The position numbers were made by a program, and so were the translations under genes. A stretch of DNA of 64,000 bases from Proteus columbae (lineage in GTDB: Bacteria; Pseudomonadota; Gammaproteobacteria; Enterobacterales; Enterobacteriaceae): assembly GCF_002777965.1 (NCBI RefSeq), contig NZ_NGVR01000028.1:124001-188000 (forward strand), written 5' to 3'. Under the pieces are notes generated by a model. That model was given only the letters and a program-made list of their open reading frames with translations, was not told the DNA's origin and ran no database searches. Shown here in pieces: positions 9,556 through 20,115 of this stretch (positions are counted from its first letter, which is position 1; every line of letters starts with the position of its first letter).

Positions 9556-10536
9556 TTAGGTTAAGAGAGAATGTGCAACGCACAACACCGTAATATAAAC
9601 AATAAAGCAAACTAACAAGAATATCCCTTTTCCTCGATTAAGACGTTGTTTACGACCTAATGAAAAGAGAGAAAACAGTAAACTGGCAACACCAAGGACC
9701 GCAAAGCTAAAATAAAATGTATTGAGATTAAATGTGCTTGGTGAGAGTAATGCAGGCATTCCCAACACAAAAGTTAGATTGAAAATATTAGCGCCTATAA
9801 TATTCCCTAATGCTAATTCATTCTCGCGTCTTAGTGCTGCCACAATGGTTGTTGCTAACTCAGGTAGGCTTGTTCCAATAGATAGCAAGGTTAAACCAAC
9901 AAAAAATCCACTAAGATGATACTGTTGCATTAAAATAAAGACATTATCTAATATCATTTGGGTCGCAACTGGGATAATAAGTAAAGCAATAACAACCCAA
10001 AAAAGTGCAACAGAATTACGAGGATTTGTCTGTAATTCAAAACGCGTTAAGGTTTCTAAAGGTAATACGTGACGCTCTTGTGTTAGTGTTTTGTGCATCG
10101 TTTTTATCATTAGAAAAATCGATGCAAAACCAATAAAAAAGAGCAATGTACCTTCTCTAAGCCCTAAGTTTCCGCTAGAAACAATAATACCAACGAGCAT
10201 GATGACTATAATCATCAAGGGAAGCTCTTTTTTTAGCACTGCGGATTGAATATTCATGGGATAAATCATCGCGCCAATACCCGCGATGAGGAGAAGGTTG
10301 GTGAGTGTAGAGCCAATGGCTGTTCCGATAGCGATATCAGGCAAGTTATGAACAGCGGCATCCGTTGAAACAAAAAGCTCAGGCAGTGAAGTACCAGTAC
10401 CTACAATTAAGATACCGATAACGGCTGGCGGAATTTTTAACGATTGCGCAAAAACGCTCGCACCATAAACTAATCGGTCTGATGCATAAACGAGTAACAT
10501 CAACCCAAAAATTAAAAGAGACAAAGTAATCAACAT
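9556..10536 (-). CDS. yrbG: Calcium/sodium antiporter of the YrbG family
   Basis: 326 residues from the ATG at 10536 (MLITLSLLIFGLMLLVYASDRLV), which matches the E. coli YrbG start; the upstream extension adds an extra hydrophobic segment not seen in the family. Two internally repeated alpha motifs (GTGTSLPELFVS and IGTSLPELATT) with GTAIGSTLTNLLL and GNIIGANIFNLTF mark a K+-dependent Na+/Ca2+ exchanger fold with about ten helices. Its physiological substrate in enterobacteria is not settled. It heads the kdsD run. Confidence 0.88.
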   Translation of the reverse strand: MLITLSLLIFGLMLLVYASDRLVYGASVFAQSLKIPPAVIGILIVGTGTSLPELFVSTDAAVHNLPDIAIGTAIGSTLTNLLLIAGIGAMIYPMNIQSAVLKKELPLMIIVIMLVGIIVSSGNLGLREGTLLFFIGFASIFLMIKTMHKTLTQERHVLPLETLTRFELQTNPRNSVALFWVVIALLIIPVATQMILDNVFILMQQYHLSGFFVGLTLLSIGTSLPELATTIVAALRRENELALGNIIGANIFNLTFVLGMPALLSPSTFNLNTFYFSFAVLGVASLLFSLFSLGRKQRLNRGKGIFLLVCFIVYITVLCVAHSLLT

Positions 10537-10775
10537 GCCATCAGTTTTCCAACAATGAGCGAATAAAGAAAAAACCAATAAGACAGGGCTGATAAAAAAA
10601 CATATTGTCAAAAGGTTTTGCTAATTAACCATATTTTGACTAGCCAAGCACGAAAAGTAAAATTAACCGTGCAATAAATTGCTAAATAGTGGTGATTTCT
10701 TTGTAACATGGCGAATGACCTGCCAAAATAGCGTAAAAATTTGTTTATGCAGACAGGCTTGAGGATGTTTTATTC

Positions 10776-11588
10776 ATGAACGCACAATCTGACAATCTAA
10801 TTGAAGTGCGCAATATGAACTTCACTCGCGGTAGCAGAAAGATTTTCTCTGAGATCAATCTTGTTGTGCCGAGAGGTAAAGTAACTGCGATTATGGGCCC
10901 TTCAGGGATTGGTAAAACAACCTTGTTACGCCTAATGGGAGGACAAATCCTTCCAGATAGTGGTGAAATTTGGTTCGATGGCGACAATATTCCTGCGCTA
11001 TCACGCTCTGCGTTGTATCAGGCAAGAAAGAAAATGAGTATGCTTTTTCAATCAGGCGCACTGTTCACAGACATGAATGTGTTTGAAAATGTGGCATTTC
11101 CATTAAGAGAGCATACAAATTTACCTGAAGCATTGATCCGTACAACGGTGATGATGAAACTTGAAGCCGTGGGTTTACGTGGTGCTGCAAGTTTAATGCC
11201 TTCTGAATTATCAGGGGGAATGGCGAGAAGGGCAGCATTAGCAAGAGCTATTGCGCTTGACCCTGAACTGATTATGTTTGATGAGCCTTTTGTAGGGCAA
11301 GATCCTATCACAATGGGTGTGCTTGTTAAGTTAATTGATGAGTTAAATCATGCGCTTGGTGTGACTTGTGTTGTTGTTTCGCATGATGTGCCCGAAGTAT
11401 TAAGTATCGCAGATTACGCCTATATTGTTGCGGAGCAGAAAGTGATTGCTCAAGGCAGTGCACAAGAATTACAGGATAATCCAGATAGGCAAGTAAGACA
11501 GTTTTTAGATGGTATTGCTGATGGCCCTGTACCTTTCCGTTTTCCTGCGGGAGATTATCAGGACGACCTATTAGGACGAGGAAATTAG
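10776..11588 (+). CDS. mlaF: Phospholipid ABC transporter ATP-binding protein MlaF
   Basis: 270 residues with Walker A GPSGIGKT (41-48), signature LSGGMARRAALARA, Walker B LIMFDEPFVGQDP and a C-terminal extension (FLDGIADGPVPFRFPAG...) that contacts the partner subunit and MlaB. It is the ATPase of the inner-membrane MlaFEDB complex, which exchanges phospholipid with periplasmic MlaC and helps keep the outer membrane asymmetric. It is the first gene of mlaFEDCB, divergent to yrbG, with a 239-bp promoter gap. Confidence 0.96.
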   Translation: MNAQSDNLIEVRNMNFTRGSRKIFSEINLVVPRGKVTAIMGPSGIGKTTLLRLMGGQILPDSGEIWFDGDNIPALSRSALYQARKKMSMLFQSGALFTDMNVFENVAFPLREHTNLPEALIRTTVMMKLEAVGLRGAASLMPSELSGGMARRAALARAIALDPELIMFDEPFVGQDPITMGVLVKLIDELNHALGVTCVVVSHDVPEVLSIADYAYIVAEQKVIAQGSAQELQDNPDRQVRQFLDGIADGPVPFRFPAGDYQDDLLGRGN

Positions 11589-11591
11589 TAC

Positions 11592-12371
11592 GTGGTAAAT
11601 TTATTATCTCGCATTGGTGCTAGAGCATTGGCGATTTTTGCTACCTTCGGGAGAGCCGGTATTATGCTCTTTCGCGCATTAGTGGGTAAGCCTGAATTTC
11701 GTAAACAGTGGCCTTTGTTAATGAAGCAACTGTATAACGTTGGTGTCCAATCCTTATTAATTATCATGGTGTCTGGGCTGTTTATTGGCATGGTGTTGGG
11801 ATTACAAGGCTATCTTGTTTTAACCACCTTTAGTGCTGAAGCTAGTCTTGGCATGATGGTCGCACTCTCTTTATTAAGAGAATTAGGCCCAGTCGTTACG
11901 GCATTATTATTTGCAGGTCGTGCTGGCTCAGCCTTAACAGCTGAAATTGGCTTAATGAAAGCCACAGAACAAATTTCTAGTTTAGAAATGATGGCCGTCG
12001 ATCCTTTAAGACGTGTCGTTGCGCCCCGTTTTTGGGCAGGTCTTATTAGTATGCCATTGCTTTCACTTATTTTTGTTGCCATCGGTATTTGGGGCGGTGC
12101 AATTGTGGGTGTGGATTGGAAAGGGATCGATGAAGGCTTTTTCTGGGCATCTATGCAGGGTGCTGTTGAATGGCGACTCGATTTAGTGAACTGTTTTATT
12201 AAAAGTGTCGTTTTTGCCATTACTGTCACTTGGATAGCGCTCTTTAACGGGTATGACGCAATCCCAACATCAGAAGGGATTAGCAGAGCAACAACACGTA
12301 CTGTTGTTCATTCATCGTTAGCCGTATTGGGTTTAGATTTTGTGCTAACAGCACTGATGTTTGGGAACTAA
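11592..12371 (+). CDS. mlaE: Phospholipid ABC transporter permease MlaE
   Basis: 259 residues, GTG start 3 bp after mlaF, preceded by a GAGGA site. The MlaE/YrbE family core is clear: [31 protein letters not shown]-type motif ([27 protein letters not shown]) and the C-terminal [18 protein letters not shown]. It is the multi-spanning permease dimer of MlaFEDB. ATG alternatives further in would delete the amphipathic N-terminal helix. Confidence 0.96.
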   Translation: MVNLLSRIGARALAIFATFGRAGIMLFRALVGKPEFRKQWPLLMKQLYNVGVQSLLIIMVSGLFIGMVLGLQGYLVLTTFSAEASLGMMVALSLLRELGPVVTALLFAGRAGSALTAEIGLMKATEQISSLEMMAVDPLRRVVAPRFWAGLISMPLLSLIFVAIGIWGGAIVGVDWKGIDEGFFWASMQGAVEWRLDLVNCFIKSVVFAITVTWIALFNGYDAIPTSEGISRATTRTVVHSSLAVLGLDFVLTALMFGN

Positions 12372-12374
12372 GTC

Positions 12375-12911
12375 ATGCAAAGTAAAAAAATTGAAGTTTG
12401 GGTTGGTCTATTTGTTCTGATTGCGTTAGCTGCCGTGATTTTCTTATGCCTTAAAGTAGCTGATATTAAAGAAATGGGTAATCAACCGACTTATCGTGTT
12501 TATGCCAGCTTCGGTAATATTGGTGGGTTAAAAGAGCGCTCACCCGTTAAGATTGGTGGTGTGGTAATTGGTCGAGTTTCTTCTATCACTTTGAAAGAAG
12601 AAGATGAAGGTAACTATCGCCCTGAAGTCGTGCTCGATATTTTGAGCATTTATGACCACATTCCAGAAAGTAGCTCACTGTCTATTCGTACATCTGGTTT
12701 ATTAGGTGAGCAATTCCTTGCATTGAATTTAGGTTTTTATGATGAAGCATTAGATTCTACTCTGTTAAAAGACGGAGGACGGATCACAAATACCAATTCA
12801 GCAATGGTGCTAGAAGATCTTATTGGTCAATTCCTTTATAAAACCGGTGATGGTGATGATTCAGCTAAATCTGAATCTAAACCGACAGAAGAACACTCTG
12901 CATTACCTTAA
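12375..12911 (+). CDS. mlaD: Phospholipid-binding MCE protein MlaD
   Basis: 178 residues: a single N-terminal membrane helix (VWVGLFVLIALAAVIFLCL), then an MCE domain (VYASFGNIGGLKERSPVKIGGVVIGRVSSI) and an acidic, disordered tail. MlaD forms a hexameric ring in the inner membrane whose pore conducts phospholipid between MlaE and MlaC. It overlaps nothing but sits 3 bp after mlaE. Confidence 0.95.
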   Translation: MQSKKIEVWVGLFVLIALAAVIFLCLKVADIKEMGNQPTYRVYASFGNIGGLKERSPVKIGGVVIGRVSSITLKEEDEGNYRPEVVLDILSIYDHIPESSSLSIRTSGLLGEQFLALNLGFYDEALDSTLLKDGGRITNTNSAMVLEDLIGQFLYKTGDGDDSAKSESKPTEEHSALP

Positions 12912-12923
12912 TCATTAATTCCT

Positions 12924-12975
12924 ATACGATGCACTTATACATTTAGCTAAATTTAGCGTAATAAATGCATCGTAT
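12924..12975. repeat. Nested palindromic element between mlaD and mlaC
   Basis: Arms ATACGATGCA (12924-12933) and TGCATCGTAT (12966-12975) pair perfectly, with further pairing inward and a central palindrome ATTTAGCTAAAT at 12941-12952. The mlaD-mlaC gap is 96 bp, wide for an operon whose other gaps are 1-3 bp. Confidence 0.6.
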
Positions 12976-13007
12976 TATTGAAACCCTATTTGAGGAGAAG
13001 CGAACGT

Positions 13008-13637
13008 ATGTTTAAACGCTTATTGATGGTCGCACTATTAGTGATAACGCCTTTTGCCATGGCGGTAGATAAAACCAATCCTTACGCATTGATGGAAGAT
13101 GCAGCACAAAAGACCTTTAGTAAATTGAAAAATGAACAGCCGCAAATTCGTAAGAACCCAGAGATTTTACGTCAAATTGTTCAGCAAGAATTACTGCCTT
13201 ATGTACATATTAAATATGCGGGTGCATTAGTGTTAGGGCCGCATTATCGTAATGCAACACCTGCGCAACGCGATGCTTATTTCACTGCATTTGAAGCGTA
13301 TCTTGCTCAAGTTTATGGTCAAGCATTAGCGATGTATGAAGGTCAAGAGTACCGTATTGAACCAGAAAAACCTTTTGCAGATAAATCAGCTCTAACTATT
13401 CGTGTCACTATTATCGATACAAATGGTCGCCCGCCAGTTCGTCTTGATTTCCAATGGCGTAAAAACAGTAAAACAGGTGAATGGCAAGCTTATGATATGA
13501 TTGCTGAAGGTGTCAGCATGATCACAACAAAACAGAATGAGTGGTCAGATATTTTAAATTCTAAAGGTGTTGATGGTTTAACAAAACAGTTAGAAATCAG
13601 TGCTAAAACACCAATCACACTGGATGAGAAAAAATAA
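13008..13637 (+). CDS. mlaC: Periplasmic phospholipid-binding protein MlaC
   Basis: 209 residues from ATG 13008, preceded by GAGGAG; the upstream in-frame extension is not part of the family. The signal peptide is [19 protein letters not shown]. The Tol_Tol_Ttg2 domain shows [13 protein letters not shown] and [28 protein letters not shown]. MlaC ferries phospholipid between the MlaA-OmpC complex of the outer membrane and MlaFEDB. Confidence 0.95.
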   Translation: MFKRLLMVALLVITPFAMAVDKTNPYALMEDAAQKTFSKLKNEQPQIRKNPEILRQIVQQELLPYVHIKYAGALVLGPHYRNATPAQRDAYFTAFEAYLAQVYGQALAMYEGQEYRIEPEKPFADKSALTIRVTIIDTNGRPPVRLDFQWRKNSKTGEWQAYDMIAEGVSMITTKQNEWSDILNSKGVDGLTKQLEISAKTPITLDEKK

Positions 13638-13638
13638 C

Positions 13639-13932
13639 ATGTCAGCTTCGTTAAATTGGGAAAAAAAGGAGGGTGTCCTCTATTTCCAAGGAACGCTAGA
13701 TCGTGAAACGTTATTGCCTGTTTGGCAGCAACGGAAAGCATTATTAGCTGATATTAATATCATTGATATTTCTGCCTTAGGACATATTGATTCAACAGGA
13801 TTGGCACTTTTTGTTCACTTAAAAGCAGAAATGGAAGAGCAAAATCGTCAATTTATTATTCGAGGTGTAAGTGAGCGTTTTCAGACCTTAATTACACTCT
13901 ATGATCTTGATGAAATTATGAATATTGCCTAA
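13639..13932 (+). CDS. mlaB: STAS-domain protein MlaB
   Basis: 97 residues from MSASLNWEKKEGVLYFQ, exactly the E. coli length; it starts one base after the mlaC stop. The STAS fold shows IIDISALGHIDSTGLALFVHL around the conserved serine/threonine. MlaB binds MlaF in the cytosol and is needed for stable, active transporter. It is the last gene of the operon and is followed by a terminator. Confidence 0.92.
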   Translation: MSASLNWEKKEGVLYFQGTLDRETLLPVWQQRKALLADINIIDISALGHIDSTGLALFVHLKAEMEEQNRQFIIRGVSERFQTLITLYDLDEIMNIA

Positions 13933-13955
13933 TACAGATATTGAGTAAAGGTATT

Positions 13956-13998
13956 AAAAAGCCCCCTTCGTGATACTTTTATCATTAAGGGGGTTTTT
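13956..13998 (+). terminator. Terminator of mlaFEDCB
   Basis: CCCCCTT / AAGGGGG arms flanked by A5 and T5, with inner GTGAT/ATCAT pairing, 24 bp after mlaB. The A-run and T-run make it work in both directions, but only a plus-strand gene precedes it. Confidence 0.85.
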
Positions 13999-14072
13999 GA
14001 TGGTTTAAGAGTAGAGCGGATTCCATTAGGATAGACGACTGATTATTATTTTAACGTTGAGATTGAGCAATT

Positions 14073-14327
14073 ATGGATACAAATGAAATCAAACAAGTAT
14101 TAATGGACAGCCTGTCTTTAGATGAAGTCATCGTCAATGGTGATGGCAGTCATTTTCAAGTTGTCGTTGTTGGCGCAATGTTTGAGGGAATGAGCAGAGT
14201 AAAACAACAACAAACCATTTATGCCCCTTTGATGGAATATATCGCCGATAACCGTATTCACGCTTTGTCTATTAAAGCCTACACACCTGAAGAGTGGAAG
14301 AGAGATCGTAAACTTAACGGGCTTTGA
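14073..14327 (+). CDS. ibaG: BolA-family protein IbaG
   Basis: 84 residues, the usual length of YrbA/IbaG. The BolA fold shows [30 protein letters not shown], with a conserved histidine in DGSHF and the C-terminal [13 protein letters not shown]. With Grx4, BolA-like proteins hold [2Fe-2S] clusters; IbaG is also linked to acid resistance and envelope traits. It comes directly before murA, as in E. coli. Confidence 0.93.
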   Translation: MDTNEIKQVLMDSLSLDEVIVNGDGSHFQVVVVGAMFEGMSRVKQQQTIYAPLMEYIADNRIHALSIKAYTPEEWKRDRKLNGL

Positions 14328-14335
14328 TTCAGTAG

Positions 14336-15637
<1,302 letters not shown>

Positions 15638-15668
15638 TTTATTTTAGTTATCCTTTTTTAGCCATTTA

Positions 15669-15704
15669 AAACCATAGTGCATTGTTGTGCTGTGGTTTTT
15701 TTTG
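15669..15704 (+). terminator. Terminator after murA
   Basis: AACCATAGTGCA pairs (with some G-U) to TGTGCTGTGGTT around a short loop and is followed by a run of eight T, 30 bp after the murA stop. Confidence 0.8.
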
Positions 15705-15832
15705 CGCATTATTTCAATAGAACTCTCAATAGAATAGGATAATTCATAAGGCATTTCTTTCGTGACAAGATACAGTAAGAAAAATAGACCTGTTTTAGAG
15801 AAACCTCTATGAGCTAAAAGGAAGGAACATGT

Positions 15833-16894
15833 ATGCAGGTAACAAGGAAACAAGAGCGCCTAGTTCGTCAGGCATTGGATGAATGGCAAAAATCTGGTGC
15901 AATCTCGACACAAGAACATCAACAATTAGGAAGTACGTTGCATCGTATTCCTTTCGATTGGAAAAGATTAAGCCGCTACGCATTTTGGATAGCAATGGTC
16001 TGTTTGATTATTGCTGCTGGAAGTATTTTTAGTGACAGTGCATTAGTCTATTATTTAATTGAGATTTTTAGTGTTTCTGAAATTATGCGGGTGATCTCTC
16101 CTGCACTTATTGCTTCAGCTCTCTACTTCTGGGGATTTAAACGTCAGCGAAAAGAAACACAGTGGCATTACAGTACTGAGTTTATTCTCTTTTTAGGTGT
16201 GATGTTTACGGCTATTTTCCTTTGGCAATTGGGAGAATTACTGGATACAGGAAGTGGCCATATTGCCCCTCTCTTTTTAATTGGCTGTGTCATTTATGGT
16301 GCAATTGGATTTATCAGTCGTTCCTCGCTGGTGTGGTTATTCTTTTTATTGATGTTAGGAAACTGGTTTGGTGCTGAAACGGGGTATGTCTCCGGTTGGG
16401 GCGCTTATTGGTTAGGGATGAACTATCCTATCCGCTTTGTCTTCTTTGGCGCAGTATTATTAGCAGGCTGTTATTTCCTACAAAATGTATTGGCACACCG
16501 TCGTTTATTTACCATGACAAAAATAATGGGACTCACTTATCTGTTTATTGCGCTATGGATAATGTCTATTTTCGGTAATTACGATCCAGATACGTGGTAT
16601 CGCACTTCAAGTGTGAATCTGTTGCCTTGGGCACTATTATTTGGTGTTGTCGCTGTTATTTGTATTTATATTAGCCTTAAAACAGATGACGGTATGTTAA
16701 GGGGGTTTGGCCTAACATTCCTTGGTATCAACCTTTATACCCGATTCTTTGAATATTTTTGGGATAGCTTACACAGTGCGATTTTCTTCTTTATTTTGGC
16801 GATTTCACTGATTTTAATTGGAAGAAAAGCTGAAAAAATTTGGCATGCTGTTGAGAATAACTCAATCGCTAATAAAGAGAGTAAGAGCGAATAG
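15833..16894 (+). CDS. DUF2157-type membrane protein of unknown function
   Basis: 353 residues. A soluble N-terminus (VTRKQERLVRQALDEWQKSGAISTQEHQQL) with the short helical pattern of DUF2157 precedes about nine to ten hydrophobic segments. The ATG at 15833 follows AAGGAAGGAA at a good spacing; an out-of-frame ATG lies 4 bp upstream. The family is widespread in bacteria and has no assigned activity. It is not part of the E. coli murA-degS neighbourhood, so it is a genus-level addition. A small CPCC gene follows 48 bp later and may be co-transcribed. Confidence 0.75.
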   Translation: MQVTRKQERLVRQALDEWQKSGAISTQEHQQLGSTLHRIPFDWKRLSRYAFWIAMVCLIIAAGSIFSDSALVYYLIEIFSVSEIMRVISPALIASALYFWGFKRQRKETQWHYSTEFILFLGVMFTAIFLWQLGELLDTGSGHIAPLFLIGCVIYGAIGFISRSSLVWLFFLLMLGNWFGAETGYVSGWGAYWLGMNYPIRFVFFGAVLLAGCYFLQNVLAHRRLFTMTKIMGLTYLFIALWIMSIFGNYDPDTWYRTSSVNLLPWALLFGVVAVICIYISLKTDDGMLRGFGLTFLGINLYTRFFEYFWDSLHSAIFFFILAISLILIGRKAEKIWHAVENNSIANKESKSE

Positions 16895-16942
16895 TATAAT
16901 AAAAAATATACTGATTAGTAATGTGGTAGGAGAGCCAATCCT

Positions 16943-17188
16943 ATGGAAAAGCGAAGTTGTCATCTTCCTTTAGAAGTGAGCTGTGTTGCGTGTCATTATT
17001 TTGTTTTCAAAGATAAAGATGAGGTATTTTTTGAGATCTGTCCCGTATGTGGTTGGCAAAATGATGGTACTAAAGAAGGTCAATATAGCGGTTGTAATCA
17101 CAGCACATTAGAGGACTATCGTAATACCGAAAGTTTTAAAGAAAGCTGCTTACAAAGTGCGACGTTTTATATGAAATCTCCCTACTAG
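16943..17188 (+). CDS. Small CPCC-type cysteine-rich protein
   Basis: 81 residues beginning MEKRSCHLPLEVSCVAC; the core CPVCGWQNDG plus CVAC gives two CxxC pairs, as in rubredoxin-like zinc or iron ribbons and the CPCC family of small bacterial proteins. NHSTLEDYRNTESFKESC is the usual family continuation. The role is unknown; metal binding is inferred from the CxxC pairs only. TAGGAGAG supplies a ribosome site. Its stop codon lies inside the terminator stem. Confidence 0.7.
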   Translation: MEKRSCHLPLEVSCVACHYFVFKDKDEVFFEICPVCGWQNDGTKEGQYSGCNHSTLEDYRNTESFKESCLQSATFYMKSPY

Positions 17189-17209
17189 CCAAAAATAGGG
17201 AGATTTTTT
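17174..17209 (+). terminator. Terminator overlapping the CPCC gene stop
   Basis: A perfect 11-bp stem AAATCTCCCTA / TAGGGAGATTT (17174-17184 and 17196-17206) followed by T. The stop codon TAG at 17186-17188 is in the loop. Confidence 0.88.
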
Positions 17210-17214
17210 GCTAG

Positions 17215-18285
17215 TTATGATTCTGGTTGGTATTCAGAGATAGTTACATCAACATTTATCTCATTACCTTCTCGTAATACCGTGACAGGTAATACCGTGC
17301 CGGGGCGCGTTTCTGCGATGTAATCCATCATTTCCATCGCGGAAGTCGCTGGTGCATGATTAATACTAAGGATGATATCGCCTGTTTTTATTCCGGCTTT
17401 ATCCGCAGGACCATTTGGTGAGATCCTAAAAATACGCAACCCTTGGATTTGCTTAATATCTGTATTTGATGAGCGAATTCTTGGTAATTCTTTTGCTGTA
17501 ATACCAATAAAGCCACGGATAACACGACCATCACGAATTAGCTTATTCATAATTTTAACTGCAAGTTCGGTTGGAATAGCGAAGCCTAATCCCTCAGCAG
17601 TAGGGCGGTATCCGTTATAGGTTCCTGAATCAAACGTCATGGTATTAATACCTACTAGTTCACCTTCAGTATTAATTAATGCTCCGCCAGAATTACCTTC
17701 ATTAATTGAGGCATCTGTTTGTAGGAAATTTTGGTAACGGGTTGGACTTAATCCAACGCGACCTGTAGCACTGATGATCCCTTGTGTAATAGTTTGCCCA
17801 ATATTAAATGGGTTACCAATAGCCAGTACAACATCACCAACATGAGAAATGCGTTTAGTATTAATGGGGATTGTAGGGAGTTTATCGGCATCAATTTTTA
17901 ATACCGCAAGATCGGTTAAAGGATCGGAGCCAACAAGCAGGCCTTCATAAAGATCACCATTTTGGAGCGCGATAAGGATCTGATCAGCATTATTGATAAC
18001 ATGTTGATTTGTCAGAATATAACCACGACCATCCATAATGACACCAGCGCCTAAAGATGTTAGCTCACGGCCTTCTTGAGAAAAGCTCCCCATTGTACTG
18101 CTATAAACATTAACAACCGCAGGGGCTGCTCGTCGTACTGCTGTGTTATAGCTAAAAGGCGCATTAAGAAAATCGCCATTCAGTAGGCGTTCAATAAAAA
18201 TAGGGCGAATTGAAGGAACTGCAATCAAAAGAATTGCTGCGGTGAGAAGACCAATTAGAGTTGATCGCAGTAACTTAGTTAACAT
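17215..18285 (-). CDS. degS: Envelope stress serine protease DegS
   Basis: 356 residues (E. coli 355) with one N-terminal membrane anchor (LIGLLTAAILLIAVPSI) and no cleaved signal. The catalytic triad is His95 (TNQHVIN), Asp125 (DPLTDLAV) and Ser199 (NEGNSGGAL); one C-terminal PDZ domain (about 255-350) follows. When PDZ binds C-termini of misplaced porins, DegS cuts RseA and frees sigma-E. It stands downstream of degQ as in E. coli, with a terminator between them. Confidence 0.96.
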   Translation of the reverse strand: MLTKLLRSTLIGLLTAAILLIAVPSIRPIFIERLLNGDFLNAPFSYNTAVRRAAPAVVNVYSSTMGSFSQEGRELTSLGAGVIMDGRGYILTNQHVINNADQILIALQNGDLYEGLLVGSDPLTDLAVLKIDADKLPTIPINTKRISHVGDVVLAIGNPFNIGQTITQGIISATGRVGLSPTRYQNFLQTDASINEGNSGGALINTEGELVGINTMTFDSGTYNGYRPTAEGLGFAIPTELAVKIMNKLIRDGRVIRGFIGITAKELPRIRSSNTDIKQIQGLRIFRISPNGPADKAGIKTGDIILSINHAPATSAMEMMDYIAETRPGTVLPVTVLREGNEINVDVTISEYQPES

Positions 18286-18420
18286 AAAAATCCTGTATTT
18301 ATGTCTGACTGTGAAATTATTCGCGTAGAAGCGGTGAGAATAGCATAGTTTAACTTATGAAAGCATCGCTCAGCGCATAAAATCCCCTTTTAAGCCAATG
18401 GATCTTATCAAAAATAGGTA

Positions 18421-18453
18421 TAAAAAAAGCCCTATAATGGAAATTATAGGGCT
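18421..18453 (-). terminator. Terminator of degQ
   Basis: AGCCCTATAAT / ATTATAGGGCT, an 11-bp perfect stem with a GGAA-region loop, followed leftward by T7. It separates degQ from degS, so degS needs its own promoter in 18286-18420. Confidence 0.9.
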
Positions 18454-18492
18454 AAAGAAATCAATAAATTAGATAGGTGAAAAGCTTACTTC

Positions 18493-19884
18493 TTAGCGCG
18501 GTGTATTACGTAACAACAGGTAAATTTCTTCATTACCACGTTGAATATTCAATGCAAGAACAGGCGGTTTAGCGTCAATTGCTTTGCGTAAATCGCCGAG
18601 TGATGTAATTGGCGTATTATTGATACCAATAATAAGGTCGCCTTTTTGTAAACCAGATGCCGCAGCTGCGGAATCTTTCTCTACAGAATCAACAGCAACT
18701 GCTTTAACTTGTTTGTTTAAGTAATTACTTAATGTAGCGCCTTGTAGTGCCGGAGAGAAGTTATCTGCGCGCGTTGCATCTGCCGATTGTTTCTCTAATG
18801 TCACTTTAACATCCATTGGTTTACCTTGACGAATTAAACCAATTAGGATCTCTTTACCCGGTGGTGTCGTACCCACTTTAGCTCTTAATTCAGCAAAGCT
18901 ATTGATACGTTTACCATCAACTGAAATTAAAACGTCACCCGGTTTAATACCGGCTTTTGCCGCGGATGAATCTGGCATTACTTCGCTAACAAAGGCACCG
19001 CGTTGTGCATCAATATTAAAGGATTTCGCCAGATCAGAATTCATTTCTGTACCACGAATACCTAAGATGCCACGCTTAACTTCACCATGAGAAATGAGTT
19101 GTTGGCTAAGATCACGCGCCATATTACTTGGAATGGCGAAGCCGATACCAATGTTGCCACCACCCGGTGCTAAAATAGCGGTGTTAATTCCGATTAACTC
19201 ACCATTCAAGTTAACGAGTGCGCCACCAGAGTTACCACGGTTGATTGAAGCATCGGTCTGGATAAAGTTCTCTAAACCTTCAAGATTTAAACCACTACGG
19301 CCTAATGCGGAAATAATACCGGATGTTGCTGTTTGGCCTAAACCAAAAGGGTTACCTACTGCAACTGCAAAGTCACCAACACGTAATTGATCAGAGTCCG
19401 CCATTTTAATTGCGGTTAAGTTAGTGGGTTTTTCAATTTGCAGTAATGCGATATCTGTTTGTGGATCGCTACCAATTAATTTTGCACTAAATTCACGACC
19501 ATCATTAATTTGCAGTTGAATTTTATCTGCACCATCAACAACGTGGTTGTTTGTTAATACGTAGCCTTTTTGTGCATCAATAATGACACCTGAGCCTAAG
19601 CCTTCAAAAGGGCGAATACTTTGCTGTTGTGATGGGAAGTTTGGACCAAAGAAGAATTTGAACTCTTCAGGCACTTGCTGACTTTGTACTCGTGTTCCTG
19701 AAACATGCACACTGACAACAGCAGGTAACACTTTTTCTAACATTGGTGCAAGGCTTGGCAGTTGTTCACCTGATGGCATAACCGCAGGCAGCGCGGCCAT
19801 ACTGGTTGCTGGAATAGTAGAGAGTGAAAGTCCGACACTCATTGCTAATGCACTAAGTAATAATTTTCTTTTTTTAGTCAACAT
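18493..19884 (-). CDS. degQ: Periplasmic serine endoprotease DegQ (HtrA family)
   Basis: 463 residues: a signal peptide (LLLSALAMSVGLSLSTIPATSMA), a trypsin-like domain with His114 (TNNHVVDG), Asp144 (DPQTDIAL) and Ser219 (NRGNSGGAL), and two PDZ domains (about 265-360 and 375-460). This is the two-PDZ form that degrades or holds unfolded periplasmic proteins in cage oligomers. The location between zapG and degS supports degQ; the short LA loop (about 65-95) also points to DegQ rather than DegP. Confidence 0.9.
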   Translation of the reverse strand: MLTKKRKLLLSALAMSVGLSLSTIPATSMAALPAVMPSGEQLPSLAPMLEKVLPAVVSVHVSGTRVQSQQVPEEFKFFFGPNFPSQQQSIRPFEGLGSGVIIDAQKGYVLTNNHVVDGADKIQLQINDGREFSAKLIGSDPQTDIALLQIEKPTNLTAIKMADSDQLRVGDFAVAVGNPFGLGQTATSGIISALGRSGLNLEGLENFIQTDASINRGNSGGALVNLNGELIGINTAILAPGGGNIGIGFAIPSNMARDLSQQLISHGEVKRGILGIRGTEMNSDLAKSFNIDAQRGAFVSEVMPDSSAAKAGIKPGDVLISVDGKRINSFAELRAKVGTTPPGKEILIGLIRQGKPMDVKVTLEKQSADATRADNFSPALQGATLSNYLNKQVKAVAVDSVEKDSAAAASGLQKGDLIIGINNTPITSLGDLRKAIDAKPPVLALNIQRGNEEIYLLLRNTPR

Positions 19885-20083
19885 GAATTAGAGTCTCTTG
19901 ATACAGTTATCAAAATAAAAGTTATTGCTCAAAATGAGCTTGATGTCACTAAGACCTGTACTGACAAAGGAAAGTTCATTAAGACATGATGTGCTTTGCT
20001 TCCTTTTACACGGATTTACAAGACAAAAGCTATCTTTAAAACCATAGCAAATAATTGTCATTTTATGATGTTTATTAGAAAGA

Positions 20084-20112
20084 AAAAACGCCACAGAAAT
20101 GTGGCGTTTTTA
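20084..20112 (-). terminator. Terminator of zapG
   Basis: AAAAACGCCAC / GTGGCGTTTTT, an 11-bp stem with a 6-base loop, directly after the zapG stop; T-run on both strands. The plus-strand side has no gene immediately upstream. Confidence 0.88.
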
Positions 20113-20115
20113 ATA

